Notes: generated by a model not told the origin, from the sequence alone. Counted from the first letter of the stretch, positions 8,670-17,863 are shown. The stretch: 38,967 nt of DNA from Kamptonema sp. UHCC 0994 (GCF_029167235.1 NZ_JARFTR010000113.1:1-38967), one strand, 5' to 3'. Translations and numbers: made by a program.

Positions 8670-9281
8670 ATGGCAGTTAAAACAGAAACAGAAACTATCC
8701 GGGTTGGTCTACCTGCACCCGATTTCACAGCCACAGCCGTAGTAGATCAGGAATTTAAGACAGTTAAACTATCTGACTATAAAGGTAAAAAGTATGTAGT
8801 CTTGTTTTTCTACCCCTTGGACTTCACTTTTGTTTGCCCGACAGAGATTATAGCTTTTAGCGATCGCCACGCAGAGTTCAAGAAACTGGATACTGAAATT
8901 CTGGGCGTGTCCGTTGACAGCGAATTTTCTCACCTCGCTTGGATACAAAGCGATCGCAAATCCGGCGGCGTTGGCGACCTCAACTATCCCTTAGTTGCTG
9001 ATATCAAAAAAACAATTAGTGCCGATTATAACGTCCTCGATCCAGAAGCAGGAATCGCTCTCCGGGGTCTGTTTATCATCGACAAAGAAGGCATTATTCA
9101 GCACTCAACGATTAATAACCTTGCCTTCGGCCGGAATGTAGATGAAACCCTCCGCACCCTCCAAGCTATTCAGCACGTCCAGTCTCACCCTGATGAAGTT
9201 TGCCCCGCTGGTTGGCAACCCGGTGAGAAGACGATGAATCCAGATCCCGTCAAGTCTAAAGTATACTTTGCGGCGGTATAA
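8670..9281 (+). CDS. Typical 2-Cys peroxiredoxin
   Basis: A thiol peroxidase that reduces H2O2, organic hydroperoxides and probably peroxynitrite using thioredoxin. It has 203 residues. The peroxidatic site [14 protein letters not shown] holds Cys56, and the resolving Cys178 lies in VCPAGW. It also keeps the GGVG and C-terminal YF motifs that mark overoxidation-sensitive, regulatable enzymes of the AhpC/Prx1 class. A good AAGGAG lies about nine bases before the ATG. A second peroxiredoxin follows after 74 bp in the same direction, with a palindromic repeat in the gap. Confidence 0.95.
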   Translation: MAVKTETETIRVGLPAPDFTATAVVDQEFKTVKLSDYKGKKYVVLFFYPLDFTFVCPTEIIAFSDRHAEFKKLDTEILGVSVDSEFSHLAWIQSDRKSGGVGDLNYPLVADIKKTISADYNVLDPEAGIALRGLFIIDKEGIIQHSTINNLAFGRNVDETLRTLQAIQHVQSHPDEVCPAGWQPGEKTMNPDPVKSKVYFAAV

Positions 9282-9296
9282 TCCAAGTTGTTGAAA

Positions 9297-9330
9297 GTTA
9301 ACAGTTAACTGTTAATAGTTAACTGTTAAC
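9297..9330. repeat. GTTAACAGTTAAC-type palindromic tandem repeat
   Basis: A 7-bp-period GTTAACA/TGTTAAC array that is also a palindrome, placed between the two peroxiredoxin genes. The same heptamer recurs at 16696-16724 and 38193-38217. It could fold into an AT-rich hairpin in a read-through transcript. Confidence 0.8.
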
Positions 9331-9355
9331 AACTACCAATTAGTAATTAGAAATT

Positions 9356-9910
9356 ATGCTGACTTCCACCGACTTTAGGGGCTTGTTAAATCAGCGCTTT
9401 TTTCAAAACTTTTTTCCCGTTCCTGCTACAAACGAGCTCAAAGTTGGAGAAATAACTCCAGACTTTGAACTGCCAGATATTACCAATGGTAAGCTGGTAA
9501 GATTATCAAATTACCGGAGCGATCGGCCAGTTGTACTTGCATTTACCCGCATCTTCACGGAAAAGCAATATTGCCCCTTTTGCTTCCCCCACATTAAAGC
9601 ACTCAATGAAAACTACGAGCAGTTTGTCCAGCGGGAGGTAGAACTATTGATGATTACCAGTACCGATGAGCAACAAAGTCAGGTTGTGGTGACAGATTTA
9701 GGTTTAAAAATACCTTTGTTGTGCGATCCTACTTGTCGGGTATTTCGAGCATATCAAGTGGGCCAAGCTTTGGGTGCTCCTTTGCCAGGGCAGTTTGTTT
9801 TAGATGAAAGAGGAATACTTCAGTTTAAACATTTGTTTTCTTTCTTGGATCATAATGCTAGTTTAGAGACTTTACTTGCAGCGGTAGATAGGCTGATAAC
9901 TACAGGATAA
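9356..9910 (+). CDS. Peroxiredoxin-like redoxin with CPFC site
   Basis: A 184-residue protein of the AhpC/TSA-redoxin fold: GEITPDFELPDITNGKLVRLSNY, then FTRIFTEKQYCPFCFPHI, then PLLCDPTCRVFRAYQV and GQFVLDERGILQFKH. The active site is a CxxC (Cys73, Cys76) instead of the single peroxidatic Cys of PxxxTxxC, and the Pro of that motif is missing. It may therefore act as a thiol-disulfide reductase or an atypical peroxidase. No signal peptide is seen, so it is cytoplasmic. No Shine-Dalgarno site is visible. It is probably co-transcribed with the upstream 2-Cys enzyme. Confidence 0.8.
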   Translation: MLTSTDFRGLLNQRFFQNFFPVPATNELKVGEITPDFELPDITNGKLVRLSNYRSDRPVVLAFTRIFTEKQYCPFCFPHIKALNENYEQFVQREVELLMITSTDEQQSQVVVTDLGLKIPLLCDPTCRVFRAYQVGQALGAPLPGQFVLDERGILQFKHLFSFLDHNASLETLLAAVDRLITTG

Positions 9911-10232
9911 GCTGTTTTGTAGAATTTGAAACTCGTCTATCCTATACTTTAACTTTGCAACAAACTCCCTCACGTCCGGCAGCAAAAGCACCTAGTAAAA
10001 TCAAAATACTGGTTGCAAACAATTAGCTGCTATCACGGAAAAGTTTTAATTGTATTAAATTTAGATGGAATATTACCAATTGGCATAATTTGTCATAAAT
10101 TTCTTTCAAAAATTTCATAATTTTTTATAGAATTAGACAAGGTAATTAGCGAGGGTTGGGGATTGCTTCTCTTGGCTTGCAATGACAGAAAATCCTAGTA
10201 AGCGTGTAAGTCCTAAATTAGTAATTAAAAAC

Positions 10233-10270
10233 AAATGAACGCAGATTCTTTTACAAATCTGCGTTCATTT
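10233..10270. terminator. Bidirectional hairpin terminator between the redoxin gene and clpC
   Basis: A perfect 15-bp stem: AAATGAACGCAGATT (10233-10247) pairs with AATCTGCGTTCATTT (10256-10270) across an 8-base loop. It ends 6 bp before the clpC stop codon on the minus strand. The core AACGCAGAT also forms the terminator at 29715-29755. The rest of the 366-bp gap 9911-10276 holds no gene; it has a copy of the GGGATTGCTTC...GCAATGACA motif near 10158-10188. Confidence 0.75.
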
Positions 10271-10276
10271 ATTATT

Positions 10277-12736
10277 TTAGTGGGAGAGCGCTAATTCTAA
10301 TTTAGGTGGTGATGGATCGGTCGGTAATACCTTAACTTCCCCATTATCATCTACATCTACGATCGCACTGTCTCCTTCTTTGAGTCGGCCGGAAAGCATT
10401 TCCTCAGCGAGTACGTCTTCCAACAATCGCATAATGGCGCGACGGAGGGGCCTTGCACCGTAACTGGGATTGTAGCCTTCTTTTACTAAATGATCCTTGA
10501 ACCTTTCTGTTACTTGCAAGGTCATACCTTGTTCTGTTAAGCGGCTGAAAAGTTGGCGGAGCATGATGTCGGCAATTTGCTTGACTTCTTCCTTATTCAA
10601 CTGACGGAAGACGATAATTTCATCGAGTCGGTTGAGAAATTCGGGACGGAAGTGTTGCTTGAGTTCTTCATTTACCAAGGAGCGAATCCGGGTATATTGA
10701 GCATCTGCTTGGTTTTCTGCAAACTCGAAACCGATGCCACCGCCGCCTTTTTCTATGACTTTAGAACCGATGTTCGAGGTCATAATCAGGAGGGTATTCT
10801 TGAAGTCTACGGTGCGACCTTTGGCATCCGTTAAGCGCCCGTCTTCTAATATTTGTAAGAGAATATTGAAGACATCGGGGTGAGCTTTTTCGATTTCATC
10901 GAATAAGACTACTGTGTAAGGCTTGCGGCGGACTGCTTCTGTTAGTTGACCGCCTTCGTCGTAGCCAACAAAACCGGGGGGTGAACCGATCAGTTTAGAA
11001 ACAGTGTGCCGTTCCATAAATTCGGACATATCAAGTCGAATCATGGCTTCTTCGGAACCGAAGAAGTAGGCGGCTAAGGCTTTAGTAAGTTCGGTTTTGC
11101 CAACGCCGGTGGGGCCGGAGAAGATAAAGCTGGCGATCGGTCGGTTGGGATTTTTCAAGCCGACGCGGGCGCGACGGATGGCGCGAGAAACGGCGCTAAC
11201 GGCTTCTTCTTGACCGATGAGGCGCTGATGGAGGGTGTCTTCCATGTGCATCAGCAATTCAGATTCGGATTCTGTGAGTTTGCTGACGGGTACGCCTGTC
11301 CAAGATGCGACGATGTGGGCGATATCTTCTTCGGTGACGATCGGTAGGGTTGTGACTTCTGGTTTTATACTGGAGGCAGCTTTGATTTGGCCTTGGAGTT
11401 CGAGTTCGCGATCGCGCAATTTTCCAGCTAGTTCAAAGTCTTGATCGCGGACGGCAGTTTCTTTTTCTTTGGTCACTTGCGGCAGTTGTCGCTTGAGTTC
11501 TTTAACTTCTGGCGACTGCTGTGAGTTCATGACGTGAACGCGGGAACCTGCTTCGTCTATGAGGTCAATGGCTTTGTCTGGTAGGAAGCGATCGTTGATG
11601 TAGCGATCGCTCAGGGTAGCTGCTGCTTCCAAGGCGGCATCGGAAATAGTCAGTTTGTGATGTTTTTCGTAGGCTGGCCGCAAGCCGCGCAGGATTTCTA
11701 GGGTTTCTTCAACGCTGGGTTCGCCGATTTTCACAGGCTGGAAGCGGCGCTCTAAGGCTGCGTCCCGTTCGATGTGTTTGCGATATTCATCGAGGGTGGT
11801 TGCGCCGACGCACTGCAATTGACCTCTAGCGAGGGCTGGTTTGAGGATGTTGGCGGCATCCATGCTCCCCTGTACGGCTCCGGCCCCAATTAAGGTGTGG
11901 ATCTCGTCGATAAACAGGATGATGTTACCAGCGTTGAAGATTTCTTGCATGACGGTTTTGAGGCGTTCTTCAAATTCGCCCCGAAACTTGGTTCCTGCAA
12001 TCATGGCTCCCATGTCTAGGCTGATGACTTGTTTGCCTTCTAGGATTTCGTGAACGCTGTTGTTGGCGATACGTTGGGCGATACCTTCAGCGATCGCAGT
12101 TTTACCAACTCCAGGTTCGCCTACTAATACGGGATTATTTTTCGTCCGGCGACCCAAAATTTGAATCACTCGTTCGATTTCTTTTTCCCGTCCCACTACG
12201 GGGTCTAGTTTGCCTTCGGTTGCTAATTTGGTCAGGTTGGTGCCGAACTCTTCTAAGGTTGGGGTTTTGGTGTTGCGATCGCGACCACCACCAACCGCTA
12301 CAGTTTCTCCTGCTGCCCGAATTACCTGGGTGCGGACTTGAGCTCGTTCGATACCCAGTTGTTCCAGAACTTTCGCCGCCACGCCTTCATCGTCTGCGAT
12401 CAGTCCCAGCAAGATGTGTTCGGTGCCAATATAGTTGTGCCCCAGTTTACGAGCTTCGTTCAGGGATGACTCGAAAATGCGCTTGACGCGAGGTGTGAAC
12501 GGAATTTCCGATGGAACAAAACCGGAACCTCTGCCAATGATTTTTTGAATTTCTATCCGCACGTCTTTAATGTTGAGGCCCATTTCCGTGAGGACTTTGG
12601 CGGCGATACCAGTACCTTCGCCGATTAGTCCCAGGAGGATTTGCTCAGTACCTACGAAGTTATGACCGAGGCGGCGAGCTTCTTCCTGAGCGAGCATGAT
12701 CACCTTAACGGCTTGTTCTGTAAAGCTTTCAAACAT
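10277..12736 (-). CDS. clpC: ATP-dependent Clp protease ATPase subunit ClpC
   Basis: HSP100/AAA+ unfoldase that feeds substrates to ClpP-type peptidases, needed for proteome quality control in cyanobacteria and chloroplasts. Its 819 residues show the full architecture: a double Clp-N repeat (about 1-145), a first AAA+ module with Walker A GEPGVGKT (206-213) and Walker B ILFIDEIH, an M-domain with a UVR-like helix pair (about 420-455), and a second AAA+ module with GPTGVGKT (541-548) and [11 protein letters not shown]. All key residues are present. It sits alone between convergent and same-strand neighbours. No CIRCE-like element was noticed in the 296-bp upstream gap (12737-13032). Confidence 0.97.
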   Translation of the reverse strand: MFESFTEQAVKVIMLAQEEARRLGHNFVGTEQILLGLIGEGTGIAAKVLTEMGLNIKDVRIEIQKIIGRGSGFVPSEIPFTPRVKRIFESSLNEARKLGHNYIGTEHILLGLIADDEGVAAKVLEQLGIERAQVRTQVIRAAGETVAVGGGRDRNTKTPTLEEFGTNLTKLATEGKLDPVVGREKEIERVIQILGRRTKNNPVLVGEPGVGKTAIAEGIAQRIANNSVHEILEGKQVISLDMGAMIAGTKFRGEFEERLKTVMQEIFNAGNIILFIDEIHTLIGAGAVQGSMDAANILKPALARGQLQCVGATTLDEYRKHIERDAALERRFQPVKIGEPSVEETLEILRGLRPAYEKHHKLTISDAALEAAATLSDRYINDRFLPDKAIDLIDEAGSRVHVMNSQQSPEVKELKRQLPQVTKEKETAVRDQDFELAGKLRDRELELQGQIKAASSIKPEVTTLPIVTEEDIAHIVASWTGVPVSKLTESESELLMHMEDTLHQRLIGQEEAVSAVSRAIRRARVGLKNPNRPIASFIFSGPTGVGKTELTKALAAYFFGSEEAMIRLDMSEFMERHTVSKLIGSPPGFVGYDEGGQLTEAVRRKPYTVVLFDEIEKAHPDVFNILLQILEDGRLTDAKGRTVDFKNTLLIMTSNIGSKVIEKGGGGIGFEFAENQADAQYTRIRSLVNEELKQHFRPEFLNRLDEIIVFRQLNKEEVKQIADIMLRQLFSRLTEQGMTLQVTERFKDHLVKEGYNPSYGARPLRRAIMRLLEDVLAEEMLSGRLKEGDSAIVDVDDNGEVKVLPTDPSPPKLELALSH

Positions 12737-13032
12737 AGATGTTTCCTATCCTACTGTTTTAGTTAGGGCTGATTTGCCCCTCACGGTTGGGCGGGGCCAG
12801 TGGCACAAAAATAATTAATATAAATTTTTGTGTACTTGACTTTCATTTTAATGTATCGCTGTTGAATGGTAAAGCCAGTGAGGATAGCCGAATAGTTGAG
12901 GGAGTGGTTGCCCTCCGTTGGTTGAGCTCAACTACTTAAAGTAAATAGTAGCATAATCCCTGTCAGTTGAAGATAGAATTGCATTATATCATAAAATCAA
13001 ACTATTCAACAAAAATATTGAAATCCCACCTC

Positions 13033-13599
13033 TTAAAACTGCGTCGCTAGGAACTGTTCAAATACCTGCACAAAACCGATCGCTACTTGAATTATAGGCC
13101 AACCCACCAAACAAATCAACGCCGCCCAGCGAGTTCTAATATCTAAACCTTGGCGGACTGCCACAATTACAGTTAGCAAACTCCATATAGCTAATACTAA
13201 TTCAATCGCTCGCCCTAATAGCGGAATCAGCGTCAACAAATTCAGCGCTTGTGGTGCATAGGCAAATCCAATCGGAATCAGCAATTCCCTATAGCTAACG
13301 TGATTCGGTTTTAGCCACTGAGCTATTTTTGAGATTGTAAAAGTCCAAAAATAGTAACCAGCAACAACAGCGAAGCCATCAATTAAAAGTGCGATCGCCA
13401 AGATTGGCAGATTTGCCCGATTAATTAATAAGATGATAGCACTGCCCAAAACATGAGACAGAGCTGCTAAAATTACAATCGTTAAAGCTATCCGCTGAGT
13501 TATAGGAGTATTAGCAGCTTGTTCGTAAAAATTGACATTTAAAGATAAGGCATTCCAGAGTGTTGCGCCTAAACCTTGTGTTGAATCTTTGCCTCTCAC
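13033..13599 (-). CDS. Yip1-family polytopic membrane protein
   Basis: A 188-residue hydrophobic protein with about five transmembrane segments starting near residues 37, 62, 104, 127 and 158. The composition and spacing fit the bacterial YIP1 domain, whose function is unknown. The start is GTG, preceded by AGGA about seven bases upstream. The gene is divergent from the alpha/beta hydrolase gene with only 82 bp between the two starts, so they may share a promoter region. Confidence 0.7.
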   Translation of the reverse strand: MRGKDSTQGLGATLWNALSLNVNFYEQAANTPITQRIALTIVILAALSHVLGSAIILLINRANLPILAIALLIDGFAVVAGYYFWTFTISKIAQWLKPNHVSYRELLIPIGFAYAPQALNLLTLIPLLGRAIELVLAIWSLLTVIVAVRQGLDIRTRWAALICLVGWPIIQVAIGFVQVFEQFLATQF

Positions 13600-13681
13600 G
13601 TTAAATTCCTACTGCTCAAAGTAGTTGACAACTTTGATACAATACGCCTTAATAGAGCAAATTACAAGTAGATTTGATTAA

Positions 13682-14716
13682 ATGTTGAAGTTAATTGGGT
13701 GGATACTTATATGGCTGCGCGGAGGCAGCTTAAAGCTCTTGCTTATAGCAGGTACAATCTTGATAGTATGGGGTATTACTGCTCCGGTGGGAACTTTAGT
13801 TTGGTGGCTTGGTCAAAGTGCTGAAACTCTAGGTTTTAAAAATAAAAATCTACCGGAAACTTTGCGCTCTAACTCTAGGAATATAGAAACGCCTGATGCC
13901 AAGCTTGTTGCTAAATCTGCACCGATCAATTGTTATATTATCTTTCTGCCAGGAGTCGGAGATTTTTCGGCAGATGAATTAACTACTGGGGAAGCATTCT
14001 TTCTCAAGAGTTTAGTTAAAGTGCATCCAGAATGCGTAGCTGTTGGGGATATTTTTCCCTATTCAGCAGCTAATAAAAGTTTGGGAGGTCAGCGGTTTTT
14101 TGCTCCTGTTTGGCGCTTCGCAGAGCAGACAAAGGGAAAGCTTATCAGTGGAGATGTACTAATTAAAATTCGCAATCTGTGGAGATTTGCAATTTCTCTA
14201 GATTATCGCTACGGACAGGTTTATAATCAGGGAATTGCGACGGCAATTATCGAGCGAATGGAAGCTAAACATCCGATCTTGGTTTCCCCGAATCAACCTG
14301 TTAAAATTATTCTCATTGGTACTAGCGGCGGCGCACAAGTTGCGTTAGGTGCAACTCCTTATCTTAAGGAATGGTTGAACGCTCAGATTAGCGTGGTTTC
14401 GGTTGGTGGAGTTTTTTCGGGTAAGGTAGGTTTTAATGCTGCCGATCGCGTCTATCATTTACGGGGAAGTAGAGATCCTATTGAGGATATCGGCGGCCTT
14501 GTTTTCCCGTCAAGATGGCAATGGCAGGTTAACTCTGGATTCAATCAAGCTCGGAAACAAGGGCGTTATGCAGAAATAATTAGTGGGCCTCATAAGCATG
14601 ATGGCAACCAAGGATATTTTGGGGAAGATCGAGCAGAAAATGATTTAACTTATGTAGATTTAATACTGCAAAAAGTTAATCAATTGCCAATTTGGCGGGA
14701 TCGGAAGTCTCCGTAA
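13682..14716 (+). CDS. Membrane-anchored alpha/beta-hydrolase-like protein
   Basis: A 344-residue protein. It begins with a hydrophobic stretch (about 1-47, probably two segments) that anchors it to a membrane. A soluble domain follows, with an alpha/beta hydrolase pattern: strand CYIIFLPGVGDF, nucleophile elbow ILIGTSGGA with Ser215 in GxSxG, a candidate acid in RGSRDPIED, and candidate histidines in GPHKHDG (His304 and His306). The triad assignment is inferred. The substrate is unknown; lipase or esterase activity is possible. I do not recognise it as a named enzyme. Codon use is like its neighbours. Confidence 0.65.
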   Translation: MLKLIGWILIWLRGGSLKLLLIAGTILIVWGITAPVGTLVWWLGQSAETLGFKNKNLPETLRSNSRNIETPDAKLVAKSAPINCYIIFLPGVGDFSADELTTGEAFFLKSLVKVHPECVAVGDIFPYSAANKSLGGQRFFAPVWRFAEQTKGKLISGDVLIKIRNLWRFAISLDYRYGQVYNQGIATAIIERMEAKHPILVSPNQPVKIILIGTSGGAQVALGATPYLKEWLNAQISVVSVGGVFSGKVGFNAADRVYHLRGSRDPIEDIGGLVFPSRWQWQVNSGFNQARKQGRYAEIISGPHKHDGNQGYFGEDRAENDLTYVDLILQKVNQLPIWRDRKSP

Positions 14717-14769
14717 GAGGTGTTTGATTGCTAAGAACAGAACTTTTCAAACGCTATTTTTCCTAGCAT

Positions 14770-15372
14770 TTATAGCCAAACTTCTGTTAAATCTAACACA
14801 AATCCAGGTAAGACATTTTCACCTGACAAAGTTGTAGGATTATCGAGCACTTCCACATCTTGACCTGGCCGATAAATCTCCACCTTTTTATTTTTCCGAT
14901 CGATCAACCAACCCAAACGAGCTCCATTTTCTATATATTCTCTCATCTTGACTCGCTGTGGTTCCATATTATCATTTTTGGAACGCAATTCTAGTACAAA
15001 ATCAGGGCAGATAGGGGCAAATCCATCTTGCTGTTCTCTTGTGAGTGCATCCCACCTGTCTTGACGTACCCAAGCCGCATCAGGAGAGCGATCCGCACCA
15101 TTAGGGAGATGAAAACCACTCGAAGAATCAAATGCCACACCTAGTTTAGTTTGACGGTTCCACAACCAAATTTGTCCAGCGATCTCAAAGTTTCTTTTTC
15201 CAGTATCACTTCCTGTTGGTGGCATAATAATCAAGTCTCCTGTGGCAGTTCTTTCTAATTGTAAGTCTTCGTTAACTCGCGCCAACTCAATAAATTGCTC
15301 GTGAGTAATTTTAAGAGTTAGTATTGGTGGAATATTGACGGCAATGCCTTGGGATAAGTTAACTTGTGTCAT
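14770..15372 (-). CDS. Uma2-family (DUF820) endonuclease-like protein
   Basis: A 200-residue member of the large cyanobacterial Uma2 family with a PD-(D/E)XK nuclease fold. Recognisable blocks are LTHEQF-like KITHEQFIELA, LIIMPPTGSDTGKRN, RSPDAAWV (candidate active-site Asp), PDFVLELRSKND (the D-ExK-like core, here ELRSK) and WLIDRKNKKVEIYRPG. The family is abundant, often in repeats near mobile DNA, with no settled biological role. I chose the ATG at 15372 (MTQVNLSQG); an upstream ATG would add 26 residues not seen in family members. Confidence 0.88.
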   Translation of the reverse strand: MTQVNLSQGIAVNIPPILTLKITHEQFIELARVNEDLQLERTATGDLIIMPPTGSDTGKRNFEIAGQIWLWNRQTKLGVAFDSSSGFHLPNGADRSPDAAWVRQDRWDALTREQQDGFAPICPDFVLELRSKNDNMEPQRVKMREYIENGARLGWLIDRKNKKVEIYRPGQDVEVLDNPTTLSGENVLPGFVLDLTEVWL

Positions 15373-15506
15373 GGTTTTGTCCTGAAAATGATGCAATTCT
15401 TGCGGCTTCATCCAAATTTTACAAAACCCCGAAGTCGCAAACCAATACAACTATCATAGCACTATTAATCAATGTTATCAAATGCTATTGAGTCGGTAAG
15501 TCCTCA

Positions 15507-15577
15507 GCCAATAAAAAAACCCTAGCCGTAATTAGCTAAGGTTTATTAATCAGGGTGCATCTACTAATTTACTATCC
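15507..15577 (-). terminator. Hairpin-terminator unit with conserved 5' box, copy 1 (possible small RNA)
   Basis: Read on the minus strand, the unit opens with GGATAGTAAATTAGTAG, then ATGCACCCTGATTAA (a four-codon ORF, MHPD, at 15560-15546). A 10-bp hairpin follows, AAACCTTAGC/GCTAGGGTTT with one G-U pair, then seven T. The hairpin and T run make a strong intrinsic terminator. The 5' box is nearly identical to copy 2 at 15709-15779 although the stems differ. It could end transcripts from the dehydrogenase gene, or be a short independent RNA. No promoter is proven. Confidence 0.6.
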
Positions 15578-15627
15578 GATTAGATATCACAACTTTCAGG
15601 ACAATTCTTATAATAATACAGATATCC

Positions 15628-15676
15628 GTAACGCCGCCCTCTGGGCGGTCAATTACCGCCCAGAGGGCGGCGTTAC
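15628..15676. repeat. Perfect 22-bp inverted repeat, GTAACG palindrome family, full copy
   Basis: The left arm GTAACGCCGCCCTCTGGGCG plus GT (15628-15649) and its exact complement (15655-15676) are separated by CAATT. Each arm is also a small palindrome (CCGCCC TCT GGGCGG). Related copies are at 1-30 and 18946-18967. It sits exactly between the two hairpin-terminator units. Confidence 0.85.
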
Positions 15677-15708
15677 AAGTTATCAAAGAATAGAAATTAC
15701 TCATGTAC

Positions 15709-15779
15709 GCCAATAAAAAACCCCAGCCAAATGTGGCCGGGGGGCGATCAATCAGGGTGCATCTACTAATTTACTTTCC
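15709..15779 (-). terminator. Hairpin-terminator unit with conserved 5' box, copy 2 (possible small RNA)
   Basis: Read on the minus strand, the unit opens with GGAAAGTAAATTAGTAG, then ATGCACCCTGATTGA (again MHPD and stop, 15762-15748). A 9-bp hairpin follows, CCCCGGCCA/TGGCTGGGG with one G-U pair, then six T and ATTGGC as in copy 1. It lies 79 bp downstream of the dehydrogenase stop codon. Stem and loop sequence are unrelated to copy 1 while the leader box and the T-run tail are kept. Confidence 0.6.
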
Positions 15780-15858
15780 AAAGAACACAAGACAGATCCG
15801 GAGAAATCTAAAACAAATTAAGTTTAGCTTACAAAAAGCCTGTATTTTTGCAATAATT

Positions 15859-16635
15859 CTATTCAACTCGGCGATGAACTAGAGTTGCAGTAGCTTGGTC
15901 TGTAGGAACTAGGAGGACTTCGCTAATATTAACGTGAGGCGATCGCGTCGCACAAAAATACACCACATCCGCCACGTCATCAGGTGTCAATGGCGTTAAG
16001 CCTTGATAAACATTTTTCGCCCTTTCTCCATCGCCATGAAATCGTACTTGACTAAATTCTGTTTCTACTAAACCGGGGTCTACACAACTCACTCTAATTG
16101 GCGTGCCCAAAAGGTCTTGTTTTAACCCTTCAGAAATTACTTTAACTGCTGCTTTTGAGCCACAATAAACATTACCACCTGGATAAGTTTGATGGCCAGC
16201 AATTGAGCCAATATTGATGACGTGACCCTGACCTCTACTTACCATTCCAGGTACAATGTAACGAGTTACATAAAGCAATCCCTTGATATTGGTATCGATC
16301 ATTTCTTCCCAATCTTGAATATCGCCTTCGTAAAGTTTATCTAAACCACGACTTAAGCCAGCATTGTTAATCAAAATATCTACTGCTTTCCAGGAGTCTG
16401 GTAATTTAGTAAAAGCAGATTCAACTTGAGCGCGATCGCGGACATCTAAATTGAGTAAATAAACCTGAGTTTCAAACTCTTTAGTTAGTTCCGCAGCCAT
16501 TTTTTCCAGTCGTTGAAGGCGACGGGCAGCTAAAATTAATTTAGCACCTTTTTGGGCAAAAACTTGAGCGCAAGCTGCACCAATACCGCTGCTAGCACCT
16601 GTAATTAAAACAATTTTATCTTTAACAGAAATCAT
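15859..16635 (-). CDS. Short-chain dehydrogenase/reductase (classical SDR, YdfG-like)
   Basis: A 258-residue NAD(P)-dependent oxidoreductase. It has the Rossmann motif TGASSGIG (12-19), NNAG (90-93) and the catalytic Ser144, Tyr157 and Lys161 (YCGSK). AARR after the second strand suggests NADP preference. The overall pattern (DPGLVETEFSQVRFHGD, near C-terminal YFCATRSPHVNISEVLLVPTDQ) resembles YdfG / serine or 3-hydroxy-acid dehydrogenases. The real substrate cannot be read from sequence. No Shine-Dalgarno site is visible; a GAAGATGG repeat (about 16650-16679) lies just upstream of the start. Confidence 0.9.
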   Translation of the reverse strand: MISVKDKIVLITGASSGIGAACAQVFAQKGAKLILAARRLQRLEKMAAELTKEFETQVYLLNLDVRDRAQVESAFTKLPDSWKAVDILINNAGLSRGLDKLYEGDIQDWEEMIDTNIKGLLYVTRYIVPGMVSRGQGHVINIGSIAGHQTYPGGNVYCGSKAAVKVISEGLKQDLLGTPIRVSCVDPGLVETEFSQVRFHGDGERAKNVYQGLTPLTPDDVADVVYFCATRSPHVNISEVLLVPTDQATATLVHRRVE

Positions 16636-16695
16636 GTTTTATAGCAGAAGGAAGATGGGAAGATGGGAAGATGGGGAGGAGCGATTAGCAATTGC

Positions 16696-16724
16696 AGTTA
16701 ACAGTTAACAGTTAACTGTTAACT
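16696..16724. repeat. GTTAACA heptanucleotide array with palindromic centre
   Basis: Tandem GTTAACA units turn into TGTTAAC at GTTAACTGTTAAC, forming an inverted repeat. The array sits between the dehydrogenase start and the stop of the next gene. The adjacent 16650-16679 carries an 8-bp-period GAAGATGG repeat. Confidence 0.75.
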
Positions 16725-16734
16725 ATTACTTTTA

Positions 16735-17640
16735 TTACTTGACAACCCGGAGGCGCTGAGTAATGACAGTAATGCCGCCTTGGCGCATTAAGATTGCTGA
16801 AATCCAGCGATTTTCAGGTGTTTCTGGTGCTTTTCCTACTTTGAAAACTCCTCCAGAAGCTAGCAATTCTAGCTCTACTGGACTGGTACTAAAAAATGTT
16901 TTTTCCGAAATTGGTTCTTCCAAAGCTGTTCCGATCAAGATATCATTGCCGAGAGGTTCTTGAACAATTGCATCAAAATTATATTCTTGACCAACGTTTA
17001 CTTGCTCTGGTAAGTTCATCTGAATTGTAGGCGGATTTTCGCCAGAAGTTAGCTGATTTCGCTCTGCTACAATTTCTTGCTTAACAACTTTTCCGCCTTC
17101 AAAACGCTGCTGAGAACGAATAGTAGATTGGAGTTTCATCTCTCTATTTTCTGTTTTCTGAGTACCTGTAATCGTGGTCTCAGTTTCAGCAATAAATGCG
17201 TTACCTTCGGCTTGCCAAGATTTGAGTTCTGTGCGGTAGTTCAAGGTAGAATAACGCTGCCAGAATTGGCTAATAGCTTTCTCCATACTCTGGCGGTTTA
17301 AGCCATCAGAATTGGTAAAATTTTGACTGTAAAATTTCATCAAGACTTTAACATCTCGGCTATTTGCGGCTGCATCAATTTCACTCAGTAGTTTTGTCAA
17401 TTCAGCGGGTGCGTTAGCAGGGGCTTGAGCAATGATGGTAGTGTGAGAAGGGAGGGCACCGGCACCTTGAGCTCTCACAGAGGAGGGATTCAGTACGCCA
17501 ATGCAGCTAATTGTTAAACTTAGAAATAGAGGGGCGATCGATGACAGATGAACTAAGGGAGAGGAGATCGCGTTTTTTACTGAAAAGCGATCGGGAAAAT
17601 ATTTAGAAATACTTGCGAGTGAAGTCAAAGGATTACGCAT
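16735..17640 (-). CDS. Secreted protein with NTF2-like domain
   Basis: A 301-residue protein with a long N-terminus and a hydrophobic segment (about residues 35-50, IAPLFLSLTISCIGVL), followed by SVRAQGAG as a possible signal cleavage region. Residues about 80-195 (LTKLLSEIDAAANSRDVKVLMKFYSQNF...) match the NTF2/SnoaL-like cone fold of the DUF4440 type. The C-terminal 100 residues (PPTIQMNLPEQVNVGQEYNF...) look like a beta-sandwich. No catalytic residues can be assigned. The product is likely periplasmic or membrane-tethered. Confidence 0.7.
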   Translation of the reverse strand: MRNPLTSLASISKYFPDRFSVKNAISSPLVHLSSIAPLFLSLTISCIGVLNPSSVRAQGAGALPSHTTIIAQAPANAPAELTKLLSEIDAAANSRDVKVLMKFYSQNFTNSDGLNRQSMEKAISQFWQRYSTLNYRTELKSWQAEGNAFIAETETTITGTQKTENREMKLQSTIRSQQRFEGGKVVKQEIVAERNQLTSGENPPTIQMNLPEQVNVGQEYNFDAIVQEPLGNDILIGTALEEPISEKTFFSTSPVELELLASGGVFKVGKAPETPENRWISAILMRQGGITVITQRLRVVK

Positions 17641-17863
17641 TTGATGATAGTTTGGTTATTCGCCAGGGGTAGCGTCATGGGGGCAGTTTACCTGTTCTGA
17701 TTGGTGACAACCAACTCAGGATTTGGGACAATCTAAAATTAGATTGCCGATTTGAGATTGCAGGATGTTGGTAGAGGAACTGACTATCAATATAATAATC
17801 TAAAATCTCAAATTTCCCATATAAAATCGATTTATCTATTGAACTTGTAGGAGAAAAAACGTC

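Noticed and set aside
15797-15802. TCCGGA, resembling the DIF1 element of heterocyst promoters, upstream of hairpin unit 2
   Set aside because: The spacing to the only -10-like sequence (TAAATT) is about 23 bases, too long, and unit 1 has just TCCTGA. A palindromic hexamer is weak evidence.
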